Assembly: GCF_003576315.1 (NCBI RefSeq)
Contig: NZ_QWFZ01000036.1
Coordinates: forward strand, 1-64,000
Direction of reading: 5' to 3'
DNA: 64,000 nucleotides
From: Henriciella mobilis
Lineage (GTDB): Bacteria > Pseudomonadota > Alphaproteobacteria > Caulobacterales > Hyphomonadaceae
The notes below the pieces were generated by a model that was not told the DNA's origin, did no database searches, and saw nothing but the letters and a program-made list of their open reading frames with translations. The position numbers and the translations under genes were made by a program. Below are positions 1-7,423 of this stretch, in pieces (position 1 is the stretch's first letter; each line of letters opens with the position of its first letter).

Positions 1-267
1 CGGGCCGCGAACCCGGTCGGGATGCTGGGTGTTGCCGTGCTGCCAAACGGGCGGCTGGTGGTCACGCTTCAGCTTGCCGGCGACCGGCCGGACCCGGATG
101 ACTGGACGAATTTCGCACCGCGTGCGCCGTGGCTGCGGCTCGCGCCGGGCGAGTTTCTGGCGGCTTTGGGCGCCAGACTGGAATCATACCGGAATTGGAC
201 TGTTCTCGTACCGGAATCGGACGCGAATTGTACCGCCGCTGGACCGGCCTTTCTGGATTCGAGCTGA
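1..267 (+). CDS. C-terminal fragment of an unidentified protein
   Basis: The frame is open from the first base and ends at a TGA at 265-267, giving 88 visible residues, so the gene begins outside the window. I do not recognise the family. The visible part contains a hydrophobic strand-like stretch (GMLGVAVLPNGRLVVTLQLAG) followed by a Pro/Trp-rich segment and a polar tail ending in LDSS. An internal ATG at 22 could be mistaken for a start, but nothing resembling a ribosome site precedes it. Two overlapping frames are also open here, so the frame choice rests on its being open to the window edge and on the palindrome that follows directly after its stop. Confidence 0.4.
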   Translation, partial: RAANPVGMLGVAVLPNGRLVVTLQLAGDRPDPDDWTNFAPRAPWLRLAPGEFLAALGARLESYRNWTVLVPESDANCTAAGPAFLDSS

Positions 268-273
268 CCTTCC

Positions 274-307
274 GTCCGCGTGGTTCGACTTCGCTCACCA
301 TGCGGAC
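274..307. repeat. REP-like palindrome after the first gene
   Basis: GTCCGCGTGGT (274-284) pairs with ACCATGCGGAC (297-307), an 11-bp stem with one G-T pair and a 12-base loop. It contains the GGTTCGACTTCGCTCACCAT core that I know as a common dispersed intergenic palindrome in alphaproteobacteria. It begins 6 bases after the stop codon of the upstream gene, so it may help protect or end that transcript. Only one copy was seen in the window. Confidence 0.5.
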
Positions 308-318
308 TGATGTTTCAA

Positions 319-478
319 ACAGCCCTGAGCGCGATCCATCGCGAAGCGGGGATCAAAACCAAAGACAGCCCTGAGCCCTATCCATCGCGAGGCGGGGATC
401 AAAAGAAAAGACAGCCCTGAGCCCTATCCATCGCGAAGCGGGGATCAAAAGAAAAGACAGCCCTGAGCCCGATCCATG
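319..478. repeat. 46-bp tandem repeat, about 3.5 copies
   Basis: Units start at 319, 365, 411 and 457 with exact 46-base spacing. Each opens with ACAGCCCTGAGC, followed by a GATCC/CTATCC half, CATCGCGAAGCG and GGGGATCAAAA. The fourth unit decays after about 22 bases. Within a unit, GATCC pairs with GGATC and the top is GCGAAGC (GCGAGGC in unit 2), so each unit can form a small hairpin closed by the very stable GCGAAGC mini-loop. There are no unique spacers between units, so this is not a CRISPR array. It lies between convergent genes. Confidence 0.75.
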
Positions 479-520
479 TGAGGCGCGCCAGCGCCGATAC
501 GGGATCAAGACAGACAAGCC

Positions 521-552
521 GCCGCAGCCCGCCCGGGTTTGCGGGCTGCGGC
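521..552 (-). terminator. Strong hairpin after the cysteine-repeat gene
   Basis: A perfect 12-bp stem, GCCGCAGCCCGC (521-532) and GCGGGCTGCGGC (541-552), has an 8-base loop and lies 8 bases beyond the stop of the minus-strand gene. The sequence after it on the minus strand is only mildly T-rich (GGCTTGTCTGTCTTG), so it is a probable but not textbook intrinsic terminator. Confidence 0.6.
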
Positions 553-559
553 GCTGGGC

Positions 560-2557
560 CTAGCCGGCCTTGCGCATCCGGTAGGTCGTCGACAGGTCGC
601 GGCTGCGCCAGGCGGCGATACCGGGGGCGAGGATCTCGATCCGGCTGCCTTCATCGGCCTCGAACCGGCCATTGCCTTTCGGGCGGTAGACGAGCGGCGT
701 TCCGCCCGGCAGGGCTGTCGTCACCAGGAAGCCGTCCTGCAGGCGCAGCGCCATGCGGACCTCGGCGCCGCCCGCCTCCATGATCCATTCGCCATCGATG
801 GAAGCGCCGGCGCTGGTCACAGCCTGGCTCTTCGCCGTCTCCGCTACAGAGCGCGTGGCCGAGCCGCCGCCTGAGGCGGTTTGCGCGGGCAGGGGGCCGT
901 AATTCTTCAGCCGGATGCCGCGGTCGCAATTGCGGTCCCTGTCCATATATCTGATCTCGTCGAAATTCCGGCGGAAGCAGATCCGCTCGAGTACATCGTC
1001 ATCGTCGCCCAGCAGCTTGTAGTCGCGCCAGTCGCTCCATGTATCGCGGTCGAAATACAAGTTGCGGCGCCATGAGCCATTCTCGCGAATGTCCACGGTG
1101 ATGCCGTCCTCGTCGCGTTCCTTCACCAGGATGCGAAGGCCACCCGAGACATATTCGTCCTTGTTGGCGCCTTCATCGTCGACCTGGCGCCATTCGAACA
1201 GGGCGCAGTCCATGTCATAGTCGCAGATCTGGTTGGTCTTGGCGCTCACATATTTTGCGCCGATCCCTTCGGAGACAGAGCCGCCCACCGTGATCGTGAA
1301 CCCCTGATAGGGGCCGAGCCACTCATCGAGACCGTTCTGGTTGTCGTCCTTCTTCTCGAACCAGAAGCCGATCGCGATGGATGGCTGGACCGGCACGCCC
1401 TTCACCTTGATCTTCACCTTGCCGAGCGCCTCCTTCAGGGCCGGTATCTTGCTGGCAAGGTCGAACAGGTCGAAGACATAGCCGTGCGAACGGCCGCGAA
1501 GGTTGTTGAAATCCGCCATCCACATGCCGATCGTCACGCCGCCATCGACGCCGATGCTCGGCCCGAAGGACAGGGCGCCGCTGGAATACCATTTGGAGTC
1601 CTTGCCCGGACCATGCTCGGAGCAGCGGAACGCCATGCCAGCCTCGCCATCGACGCCAACGCCGACCTGCGCACCTGCGGCCAGGCCGATCGTCCAGGAG
1701 CGGTGCTCGTCGCCCGCGCAGGCCTGGTTGTCCGGGACACCGGAGGCCGAGCCGTCCTCATCGGCGATGTCGGCCTGCAGGCTTTCATTCTCGCCGATGT
1801 CGCTGTTCAGGTTGACCACGCTCATGATGAGGTCAGTGCCCAGCTCGTCGAACTTGGCGAGCGCGGCGCGGCGCGTTGCTTCCTCGACAGACAGGACGCA
1901 CTGGCCAGACGGGGTCCGCTTCAGGCCCTCCTTGCAGGTATCGCCCCTGTCGGTGATGCGGCAGGCCTGCTGGCCCTCACCGCCGCAGGGGCGGCAATAG
2001 CCGTTTGTATTCGTGGTCCAGAGTTCGCATTGACGGCCTTCCTTCATGGCGCGGCAGGCCTTCTGGCCTTCCTTGCCGCAAGGCCGGCAGATGCCGTTCT
2101 CGTCTGGCGCCGAGGTATTGCTGAAGCAGGGATAGCCGAACTCGATTTTCGGGCAGGCCTTCTGTCCATCGCGCCCGCAGGCCCGACAGGTGCCGTTATC
2201 GTTGATGTAGCCATTGCCGCAGCCGGACGGGATGCGTCCGAATTCGCAGGCCGGCTGGCCGTCGCCCTTGCCGCATGGCTTGCAGCGATTGCCCTGCGGG
2301 GCGTAATTCTTCGAGCACTGGAAGCCGATCCGCTTGTCGGGCCAGGGTTTCCTGTTGGGCTGTCCCCAGTCGCGGCATTTGCCCTGGTAGCGCGTCAGCC
2401 CGTCATTGCAGGTCGGCCCCGGCTTCCAGCCGGCGCAGGCATCCTGGTTCTTGCCGCCGCAGGCCGCTGCGGCGGTTCCGCTGAAGATGACACTGGCAAT
2501 GATGGCCAGCGCCGCGAATTTCAGCAGGAAGATGATCTTCGTCTGCAGGATGCTCAT
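560..2557 (-). CDS. Exported cysteine-repeat protein, function unknown
   Basis: 665 residues. A signal peptide spans about residues 1-31 (hydrophobic stretch, then GTAAAAC). Residues 33-220 hold repeats of about 32 residues with pattern C-x2-C-G-x(3-5)-Q-x-A-C-x8-C. The CG...Q-x-A-C core begins at Cys33, 95, 127, 160 and 191. Four cysteines per unit point to a disulfide-bonded rod outside the cytoplasm. Residues 222-260 look helical, 290-440 are glycine-rich and strand-like, and 500-570 are rich in Asp/Arg. The last 80 residues form a small beta-type module beginning GEWIMEAGG. I do not recognise a family. The start has a good ribosome site (GGGAGGGG), and a palindromic operator lies about 90 bases upstream. 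It is next to the regulator gene of a two-component system, which suggests that system controls it. Confidence 0.75.
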   Translation of the reverse strand: MSILQTKIIFLLKFAALAIIASVIFSGTAAAACGGKNQDACAGWKPGPTCNDGLTRYQGKCRDWGQPNRKPWPDKRIGFQCSKNYAPQGNRCKPCGKGDGQPACEFGRIPSGCGNGYINDNGTCRACGRDGQKACPKIEFGYPCFSNTSAPDENGICRPCGKEGQKACRAMKEGRQCELWTTNTNGYCRPCGGEGQQACRITDRGDTCKEGLKRTPSGQCVLSVEEATRRAALAKFDELGTDLIMSVVNLNSDIGENESLQADIADEDGSASGVPDNQACAGDEHRSWTIGLAAGAQVGVGVDGEAGMAFRCSEHGPGKDSKWYSSGALSFGPSIGVDGGVTIGMWMADFNNLRGRSHGYVFDLFDLASKIPALKEALGKVKIKVKGVPVQPSIAIGFWFEKKDDNQNGLDEWLGPYQGFTITVGGSVSEGIGAKYVSAKTNQICDYDMDCALFEWRQVDDEGANKDEYVSGGLRILVKERDEDGITVDIRENGSWRRNLYFDRDTWSDWRDYKLLGDDDDVLERICFRRNFDEIRYMDRDRNCDRGIRLKNYGPLPAQTASGGGSATRSVAETAKSQAVTSAGASIDGEWIMEAGGAEVRMALRLQDGFLVTTALPGGTPLVYRPKGNGRFEADEGSRIEILAPGIAAWRSRDLSTTYRMRKAG

Positions 2558-2648
2558 TGTCCCCTCCCGGGTCGATGGTTGGTCAAAGGGCGGCTCCTGT
2601 AGGAGACCACCACGGTGCCCATGATTTCAGACCGGGAGGATCAGCTGT

Positions 2649-2666
2649 ATGGGTAGCTCTACCCAA
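2649..2666. promoter_or_regulatory. Palindromic operator upstream of the cysteine-repeat gene
   Basis: TGGGTA (2650-2655), GCTC, TACCCA (2660-2665). The same arms with the same 4-base spacing occur at 4966-4983 at the other end of the two-component locus. The half-site TACCCAT fits the TACYYMT heptamer described for NarL-type regulators, and the adjacent regulator is of that family. It lies about 92 bases upstream of the start at 2557. Confidence 0.6.
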
Positions 2667-2685
2667 TCGCATTGTCTGTCGAACT

Positions 2686-3336
2686 CTAGCGGTCGATCAG
2701 GCCTTCCTTCAGTGCCTTGGCCATCAGCTCGGCCACGGATTTGACTTGCAGCTTGCTCATCAGGCTCGCGCGGTGTTTCTCGGCTGTGCGGGGGCTGATG
2801 CCCTGCAGCTCGGCGATTTCCTTCGTCGTGCGCCCGGAGAGTATCATATGCAGGGCCTGCTGCTCCCTTGCGGTGAGCGAGACAACGCCCGGCTGGCCTT
2901 CGATGAGGGCAAGGCATTCAGGAGCGATGTAACGGCCCCCGCGCAGGATGAGCGGCAGCTTGTCGTAGAGGATCTGTGTTGCGCCACCCTTGGCGAACAT
3001 GCCATCGACGCCGCTGTCGATCAGCACGCTGAGAATGCCCGGCGTCTCTACTGAGGAATAGACAACAATTTTGGTATCCGGGCTCCACCGGCGCACATCG
3101 GTCAGCACCTCCGCCCCGCCGGACTGCGGCATGGTCAGGTCCAGCATGAGGAGATCGGGCCGGTGTTGTTTGACGGCGGCAAGCGTCTCGAAGCCATTCT
3201 TCGTTTCAGCGACAATATCGAGGCCGTTTTCTTCCACCAGTCCGGGTGTCTGAAGCGCCGCACGCAGGCCACTGCGGACGATTTCATGATCGTCCGCGAT
3301 GATGACTGTATACTTGTCCCGGCTCGGCAGTGCCAT
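2686..3336 (-). CDS. NarL/FixJ-family response regulator
   Basis: 216 residues, normal for the family. The receiver domain (about 9-130) has the acidic pair Asp15-Asp16, phospho-acceptor Asp66 (MLDLTMP) and Lys116. A LuxR-type helix-turn-helix follows at about 153-205 (LTAREQQALHMILSG, then the ISPRTAEKH recognition region). It should be phosphorylated by the kinase encoded just upstream on the same strand (72-base gap) and act as a DNA-binding activator. The start has a clear GAGGGGAA ribosome site. The two copies of TGGGTA-N4-TACCCA flanking the locus are its likely targets. Confidence 0.92.
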   Translation of the reverse strand: MALPSRDKYTVIIADDHEIVRSGLRAALQTPGLVEENGLDIVAETKNGFETLAAVKQHRPDLLMLDLTMPQSGGAEVLTDVRRWSPDTKIVVYSSVETPGILSVLIDSGVDGMFAKGGATQILYDKLPLILRGGRYIAPECLALIEGQPGVVSLTAREQQALHMILSGRTTKEIAELQGISPRTAEKHRASLMSKLQVKSVAELMAKALKEGLIDR

Positions 3337-3408
3337 TCGCGTTCCCCTCGACCCAATGGTCTAGAGGGGTTTTCAGAAAATGCGAATTGCCTCGCGAGCG
3401 GGTTTTTC

Positions 3409-4905
3409 TCAGGCGGGTCTCAACCAGATTGAAAAACAGGTGCCAGCGCCGGGCTCTGACCACACATCGACGGGAATATCATAGGTGCCGGACAAGTCCT
3501 TGACGATTGACAGACCCAGGCCCGCGCCGGGCGACGCCTTACGCTTCACACCGGACTGGAAGGCCCGCTCGGCGTCTCCATCCTCGAAACCGCCTCCATT
3601 GTCGATGATGTCGAGCCGGACGCGCCGCCCGCGTCGCCTGAGCCCGACAAGAATCGCAGAGGGTTCAGCATGGGTGATGGCGTTCGAAATCAGATTGCCG
3701 GTGAGCCGGATCAGGGCGAGCGGCGGTGCAACGACCGAGACGCCGCTGGGCACAAATCGAAGCTTGATCCGGGCCGTGCTGGCTTCTCCCGAAAACATGC
3801 GGTCGAGTGTATCGAAGAGGAGCGATATGGGCAGGACTTCCTGCTCCATCTCACCGTGCAGACCGGTCTCGCCGGGGCGCGAGGCTGAGCGCGACAGTTC
3901 TCCTGTAAGGCTGTCCATATGATCGAGAACCTGGCCCAGCCGGGTAAGCACATCGATTGGGGCTTGCTTGCGCAGCGCGTCAAGTTCGGCGCGCATGGAG
4001 GCGATTGGCTGGCGGATGTCGTGCGAGGCCTCGGACAGGGCGCGCGAATGCCGGGCGGCGATATCGCGCGCACGGGCATAGTTGCGTTCCATCTCAAGCA
4101 GGTTGGCATTGGTCTCGGCGTCGCGTCTCGCCGCTCTAAGACTTTCCTGCATGGCGGCATCCCGTGCCTTCCGTACATCGATCAGCGCCATAAGGACGGC
4201 CGTCATGGCAGAAGCAGTGACGACCGCATAGAGAAGCCGCTGGACCAACGACGCAATGGCGGCATCGCCTGCACCGCGCGAGACGGCCAGCACCACCATA
4301 ACGACCATCGCGACCCCGAAAAGGATAACAGCGACCCTCGGAACCTGTTGGGGGCTGTCGTCATGCATCGCCCAGGTTCGGGTCGCGACGAAGTGGGCTG
4401 CGGCCATCAGCAGGGCCAGACCGAGCGTGATGTAACTCAGCCATTGGCCCGGCACCATCCAGACGGGAAGCAGGACGAGGAGCGACAGGCCCGCCAGCAG
4501 CGTCATCGCCGTGCGCGCCCGTTTCATTTCCTGTCTGGGATCGATCGAACGTTCTGCGGTGTAGAATCCGAAAGCGATGGACACGATCGCAAGCGAATAG
4601 GAAGCCGAGGTGTCGACGGCGCCGCTGAAGCCGAAGGCCGTCAGCCCACCTTCCAGCGCCCAGAGCGTTGCCAGGAAACCGGCGAAGAGGCCGGAATAGA
4701 AAAGGCCGATGAGATTGTTGAGCGCCAGGTTGATCACCACAAAGGCGATGATTGTCGCAACAAACATGCTGTAGAAGGCGATGCCCCAGGGCGAGTAGGC
4801 TGGGGCGTCGAGACTGGCCTGCGTCACGCACCCTCCAATGAACGGCAACAGCAACAGGATGGCCGCCCAGGATCGTCGCGCATGTTGTCGGGCGGGCTTC
4901 GCCAT
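3409..4905 (-). CDS. Membrane sensor histidine kinase
   Basis: 498 residues from the ATG at 4905. A longer open frame to 4983 would run through the palindromic operator, so I reject that start. The N-terminus has a hydrophobic segment (14-25) ending in a lipobox-like GGC, then about six or seven membrane helices to residue 242. A short coiled linker (244-290) leads to the H box with His295 (SHDIRQP). The ATP-binding domain has an N box near 404-412 (NLISNAITHA), a G1 box DIIDNGGGF and a G2 box GAGLGLSIV. It is the partner of the regulator gene downstream. The signal sensed is unknown; the input part is membrane-embedded with little periplasmic sequence. Confidence 0.88.
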   Translation of the reverse strand: MAKPARQHARRSWAAILLLLPFIGGCVTQASLDAPAYSPWGIAFYSMFVATIIAFVVINLALNNLIGLFYSGLFAGFLATLWALEGGLTAFGFSGAVDTSASYSLAIVSIAFGFYTAERSIDPRQEMKRARTAMTLLAGLSLLVLLPVWMVPGQWLSYITLGLALLMAAAHFVATRTWAMHDDSPQQVPRVAVILFGVAMVVMVVLAVSRGAGDAAIASLVQRLLYAVVTASAMTAVLMALIDVRKARDAAMQESLRAARRDAETNANLLEMERNYARARDIAARHSRALSEASHDIRQPIASMRAELDALRKQAPIDVLTRLGQVLDHMDSLTGELSRSASRPGETGLHGEMEQEVLPISLLFDTLDRMFSGEASTARIKLRFVPSGVSVVAPPLALIRLTGNLISNAITHAEPSAILVGLRRRGRRVRLDIIDNGGGFEDGDAERAFQSGVKRKASPGAGLGLSIVKDLSGTYDIPVDVWSEPGAGTCFSIWLRPA

Positions 4906-4965
4906 CGTGACTGTTCCAATCGTCTCGGTGCCCAAATCGTCTAGCAGGCTCCCAGCGCAGCCAGA

Positions 4966-4983
4966 ATGGGTAATCGTACCCAT
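4966..4983. promoter_or_regulatory. Palindromic operator between kinase and lipoprotein genes
   Basis: ATGGGTA-ATCG-TACCCAT, two perfect 7-base arms around 4 bases. It matches the site at 2649-2666 in arms and spacing. A further half-site GTACCCA lies at 5005-5011. The region is shared by the divergent kinase gene (start 4905) and the lipoprotein gene (start 5053), so it could control either or both. Confidence 0.62.
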
Positions 4984-5052
4984 ACCGCACCACCGGTCCG
5001 TTCCGTACCCAGACGGTCATCATCAATGATCCGTCAAGGAAGGGAGAAGACA

Positions 5053-5637
5053 ATGAACCAGACGATTCAGATGCTGAAGGGGGCCCTCGGCGGTGCATCC
5101 CTGCTCGGGTTGGTGAGCGCTGGAGGGTGCGCGGCAGCGGCGGGCGACATGGGCAGCGCTTTCGCGACCGCCGCGGGTATTCCGCAAATGGACGCTTTCC
5201 TGCCGGCCCGCGAGGCCGTAGCGGCGGGTGAGCCAATGGCAATCGATGGCGACTATACGATCTCGACCATTGGCAAACGCATCCGGTTCGAAGGTGGTCG
5301 CGCCTATGCCGTCGATCCGTGGCTTCACGGGTTCACGCTGAAAGTCCGGCCCGGCATGGTCGTCATTCGCGATATCCAGAAGACCGGGTCCGGCCAGTAT
5401 ACCGGTCAGGACCTGCCGCTCATGGGCCCGGCAACGATGAGCGTGATGGAGAATGGTGCGTTGGATGTTGCCGTGAGAGGGACGCTTGGCCCGGCGCGTT
5501 ACCAGCTAGTCCCGGTCGCCGGATCAGTTTCGCCACTGCCTGTCGACGACGACCCAGTTGACGATGACGCTGGAGACTTCAGCGATTGCGAGACCATCGA
5601 CGTTGATGGAAATGGCAATATCATCTGCGCGGACTAG
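5053..5637 (+). CDS. Small exported lipoprotein, function unknown
   Basis: 194 residues from the ATG at 5053, which has a strong purine-rich ribosome site (AAGGAAGGGAGAAG) just before it. An N-terminal hydrophobic segment ends in a lipobox-like LVSAGGC (Cys about 27). The mature part has no recognised domain: a predicted beta-rich core (about 65-160) and an acidic tail with PVDDDPVDDDAGD and a final DVDGNGN that resembles a calcium-binding loop. It faces away from the kinase gene, with the palindromic operator between them. I infer that it belongs to the regulon of this two-component system. Confidence 0.75.
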   Translation: MNQTIQMLKGALGGASLLGLVSAGGCAAAAGDMGSAFATAAGIPQMDAFLPAREAVAAGEPMAIDGDYTISTIGKRIRFEGGRAYAVDPWLHGFTLKVRPGMVVIRDIQKTGSGQYTGQDLPLMGPATMSVMENGALDVAVRGTLGPARYQLVPVAGSVSPLPVDDDPVDDDAGDFSDCETIDVDGNGNIICAD

Positions 5638-5681
5638 AAGGGCAGCCGCCCCGGCGAACCCGAGGCGTTTCCTCTGCCTTG

Positions 5682-6005
5682 TCAGCTACCGCGATAGGTG
5701 GAGTACCCAAAGGGTGAGAGCAGAAGCGGCACGTGATAATGACGCTCTGTATCGGTCACAGTAAAATCGATGGGGATCACATCGAAGAAGGGGGGCTCAT
5801 CCGATCTGCCCAGATAGTCGCCGGCATGAAAGACGAGGCGGTAGACACCGGCCTTGAGCGGCCTTCCGCCCAGCAGATCGGTACAGCGTCCGTCATCATT
5901 GGTAACGCTTTCGCCGGCGGGCTCGCCATCGATGGACAGCGAGACCTTCACCCCCTTCGCGGGCATTCCGGTCACCAGGTCCAGTATGTGTGTCGATAGT
6001 CCCAT
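5682..6005 (-). CDS. uraH: 5-hydroxyisourate hydrolase
   Basis: 107 residues, the usual length of this transthyretin-like enzyme. The N-terminus LSTHILD and the C-terminal YRGS signature are both present. It hydrolyses 5-hydroxyisourate, the product of urate oxidation, to OHCU. It is the last gene of a ten-gene operon and its start overlaps the stop of the FAD enzyme gene upstream by one base, consistent with acting right after that enzyme. Confidence 0.95.
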   Translation of the reverse strand: MGLSTHILDLVTGMPAKGVKVSLSIDGEPAGESVTNDDGRCTDLLGGRPLKAGVYRLVFHAGDYLGRSDEPPFFDVIPIDFTVTDTERHYHVPLLLSPFGYSTYRGS

Positions 6006-7423
6006 TACGCGTCCACCTTGCTTTCAGCAGGCACTTCGCTGACGAACTCCGGCTCATTATAATTCAGATAGGCTTTTAGCCAGCGAGCCTGATCGTCCAG
6101 GAACAGCTGGTCGGCAACGCCCTTGGCCAGCCTCGGCAGGGCATAGGGCAGGCCGGTCAGCGCCGATGCCGAAAGGCCATGGGTCATCAGGGCGGAGTAG
6201 TTGAAGGCGAAGAGCCCGTGAACCAGGGATGCGCCCTCGTCGGTGCGCGGCAGGTATTCGAAGCTGTCGCCGAGGTAGGGGTGAATATTCAGAAGCGGCA
6301 TTTGCTGATCTTCAGGTGGCGTGTACCTGTCCGACCAGAGCGCGATGTGATCGGCAACTTCGTCCAGTTCCGGGCGCAGGGCGATATCGCTCAGCATGCC
6401 GGTCGACAGCACAACGAAGTCATAGGTGAAACGGCCATTCGGCGTCTCGACGACAACGCCATCTTCCGTATCCTTCACCGACAGCCACGGTGACCCGAGA
6501 TGCAGCTCGAAGCCGGGCCAGGCGGCCGCGCGTTGGAATGTGTCGTTCGTGGGCGGCTGGTTGAGTTTCACGAAATGGGAGATGACCTGGTACTTCGTCG
6601 CATCGTCGAGGGCTGAGAAGCGCGGCACAACGCCCGTCTTCTCCATGAACCGGATGGGGTTGGTCCGGGGCATTTCCTTGCGGCGCATGAACACGTCAAC
6701 CTTGGCGACGCCCAGGTGAAGCGCGTACTGGGCATTATCGAAGGCAGATGCGCCGCCGCCGAGGATCCCGACTCGCTTACCCTTTAGCGCTTCATAGTCG
6801 ATGTCTTCGGAGGTGTGGGCATAGCGCGACTTGGGCAGGGCTTTTTCGATAAAGTCCGGCGTGTGCCATTCACCGCCGCCCTGGATGCCTGTTGCCAGGA
6901 TGACCTTTCGCGCCTTGATGGCCTGCTGGCCATCCGGCGTGGACAGGTCAAGCGTATGGATTCCGTCGCCGGAAGGGACGATCCGCTCAACTTTCGTTCT
7001 GTTGCGCACGGGCAGCGCAAGGATGCTGCGATACCATCGCAGGTATTCCATCCAGTCCTCGCGCGAGATTTTCTCGATCGCCTCCCAGCTTTGTTCGCCA
7101 TGCTGGGCGACCCACCATTCCCGGAAGGTGAGCGACGGCACGCCGCAATCGATGGAGAGGAGCTCCTTTGGCGTGCGAAGTGTGATCATCCGGGCATAAG
7201 TTACCCATGGGCCCTCCAGCCCTTCCGGGTTCTCGTCGATGATCAGGACGTTGGTCACCCGCTCCTTGCGAAGCGCAAAAGCCGCGCCCATACCGCTTTG
7301 GCCGCCGCCGATGATGACGACGTCATAGACCCCCTCCGTTGGTTCGACCCAGGTCGGCTCATTCAGGCCGAGCGCCTCAAGATCATACCTGACCCTCTCA
7401 TTGTGTGCGTCCAGTGCGGTCAT
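6005..7423 (-). CDS. FAD/NAD(P)H-dependent monooxygenase, candidate urate hydroxylase (HpyO-like)
   Basis: 472 residues. Two Rossmann motifs are visible: FAD-binding VIIGGGQSGMGAAFAL at about residues 34-48 and a second, NAD(P)-type GILGGGASAFDNA at about 220. An ATG-type motif (LSTGM) lies near 335. Overall it resembles flavin monooxygenases of the class B kind. It lies between uraD and uraH, where a urate oxidase is expected, and no cofactor-free uricase or PuuD is in the window. A flavoprotein urate hydroxylase unrelated to HpxO, called HpyO, has been described in Xanthomonas. This protein may be that type, but I cannot confirm homology. The gene overlaps uraD by four bases. The FAD monooxygenase call is firm; the urate substrate is inferred. 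Confidence 0.75.
   Translation of the reverse strand: MTALDAHNERVRYDLEALGLNEPTWVEPTEGVYDVVIIGGGQSGMGAAFALRKERVTNVLIIDENPEGLEGPWVTYARMITLRTPKELLSIDCGVPSLTFREWWVAQHGEQSWEAIEKISREDWMEYLRWYRSILALPVRNRTKVERIVPSGDGIHTLDLSTPDGQQAIKARKVILATGIQGGGEWHTPDFIEKALPKSRYAHTSEDIDYEALKGKRVGILGGGASAFDNAQYALHLGVAKVDVFMRRKEMPRTNPIRFMEKTGVVPRFSALDDATKYQVISHFVKLNQPPTNDTFQRAAAWPGFELHLGSPWLSVKDTEDGVVVETPNGRFTYDFVVLSTGMLSDIALRPELDEVADHIALWSDRYTPPEDQQMPLLNIHPYLGDSFEYLPRTDEGASLVHGLFAFNYSALMTHGLSASALTGLPYALPRLAKGVADQLFLDDQARWLKAYLNYNEPEFVSEVPAESKVDA

Noticed and set aside
319-510. Possible CRISPR array in the direct repeats
   Set aside because: The 46-base units are contiguous with no unique spacers, and no cas gene is in the window.
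1484-2602. A 372-codon open frame antisense to the cysteine-repeat gene
   Set aside because: Alanine-rich shadow translation without motifs; the opposite strand has a signal peptide, repeats and a ribosome site.
3919-4944. A 341-codon open frame antisense to the sensor kinase
   Set aside because: The kinase strand has all catalytic boxes; the antisense product is Arg/His-rich and unlike any protein.
4906-4983. Longer N-terminus of the sensor kinase
   Set aside because: It would place the palindromic operator inside the coding region and adds no family sequence.
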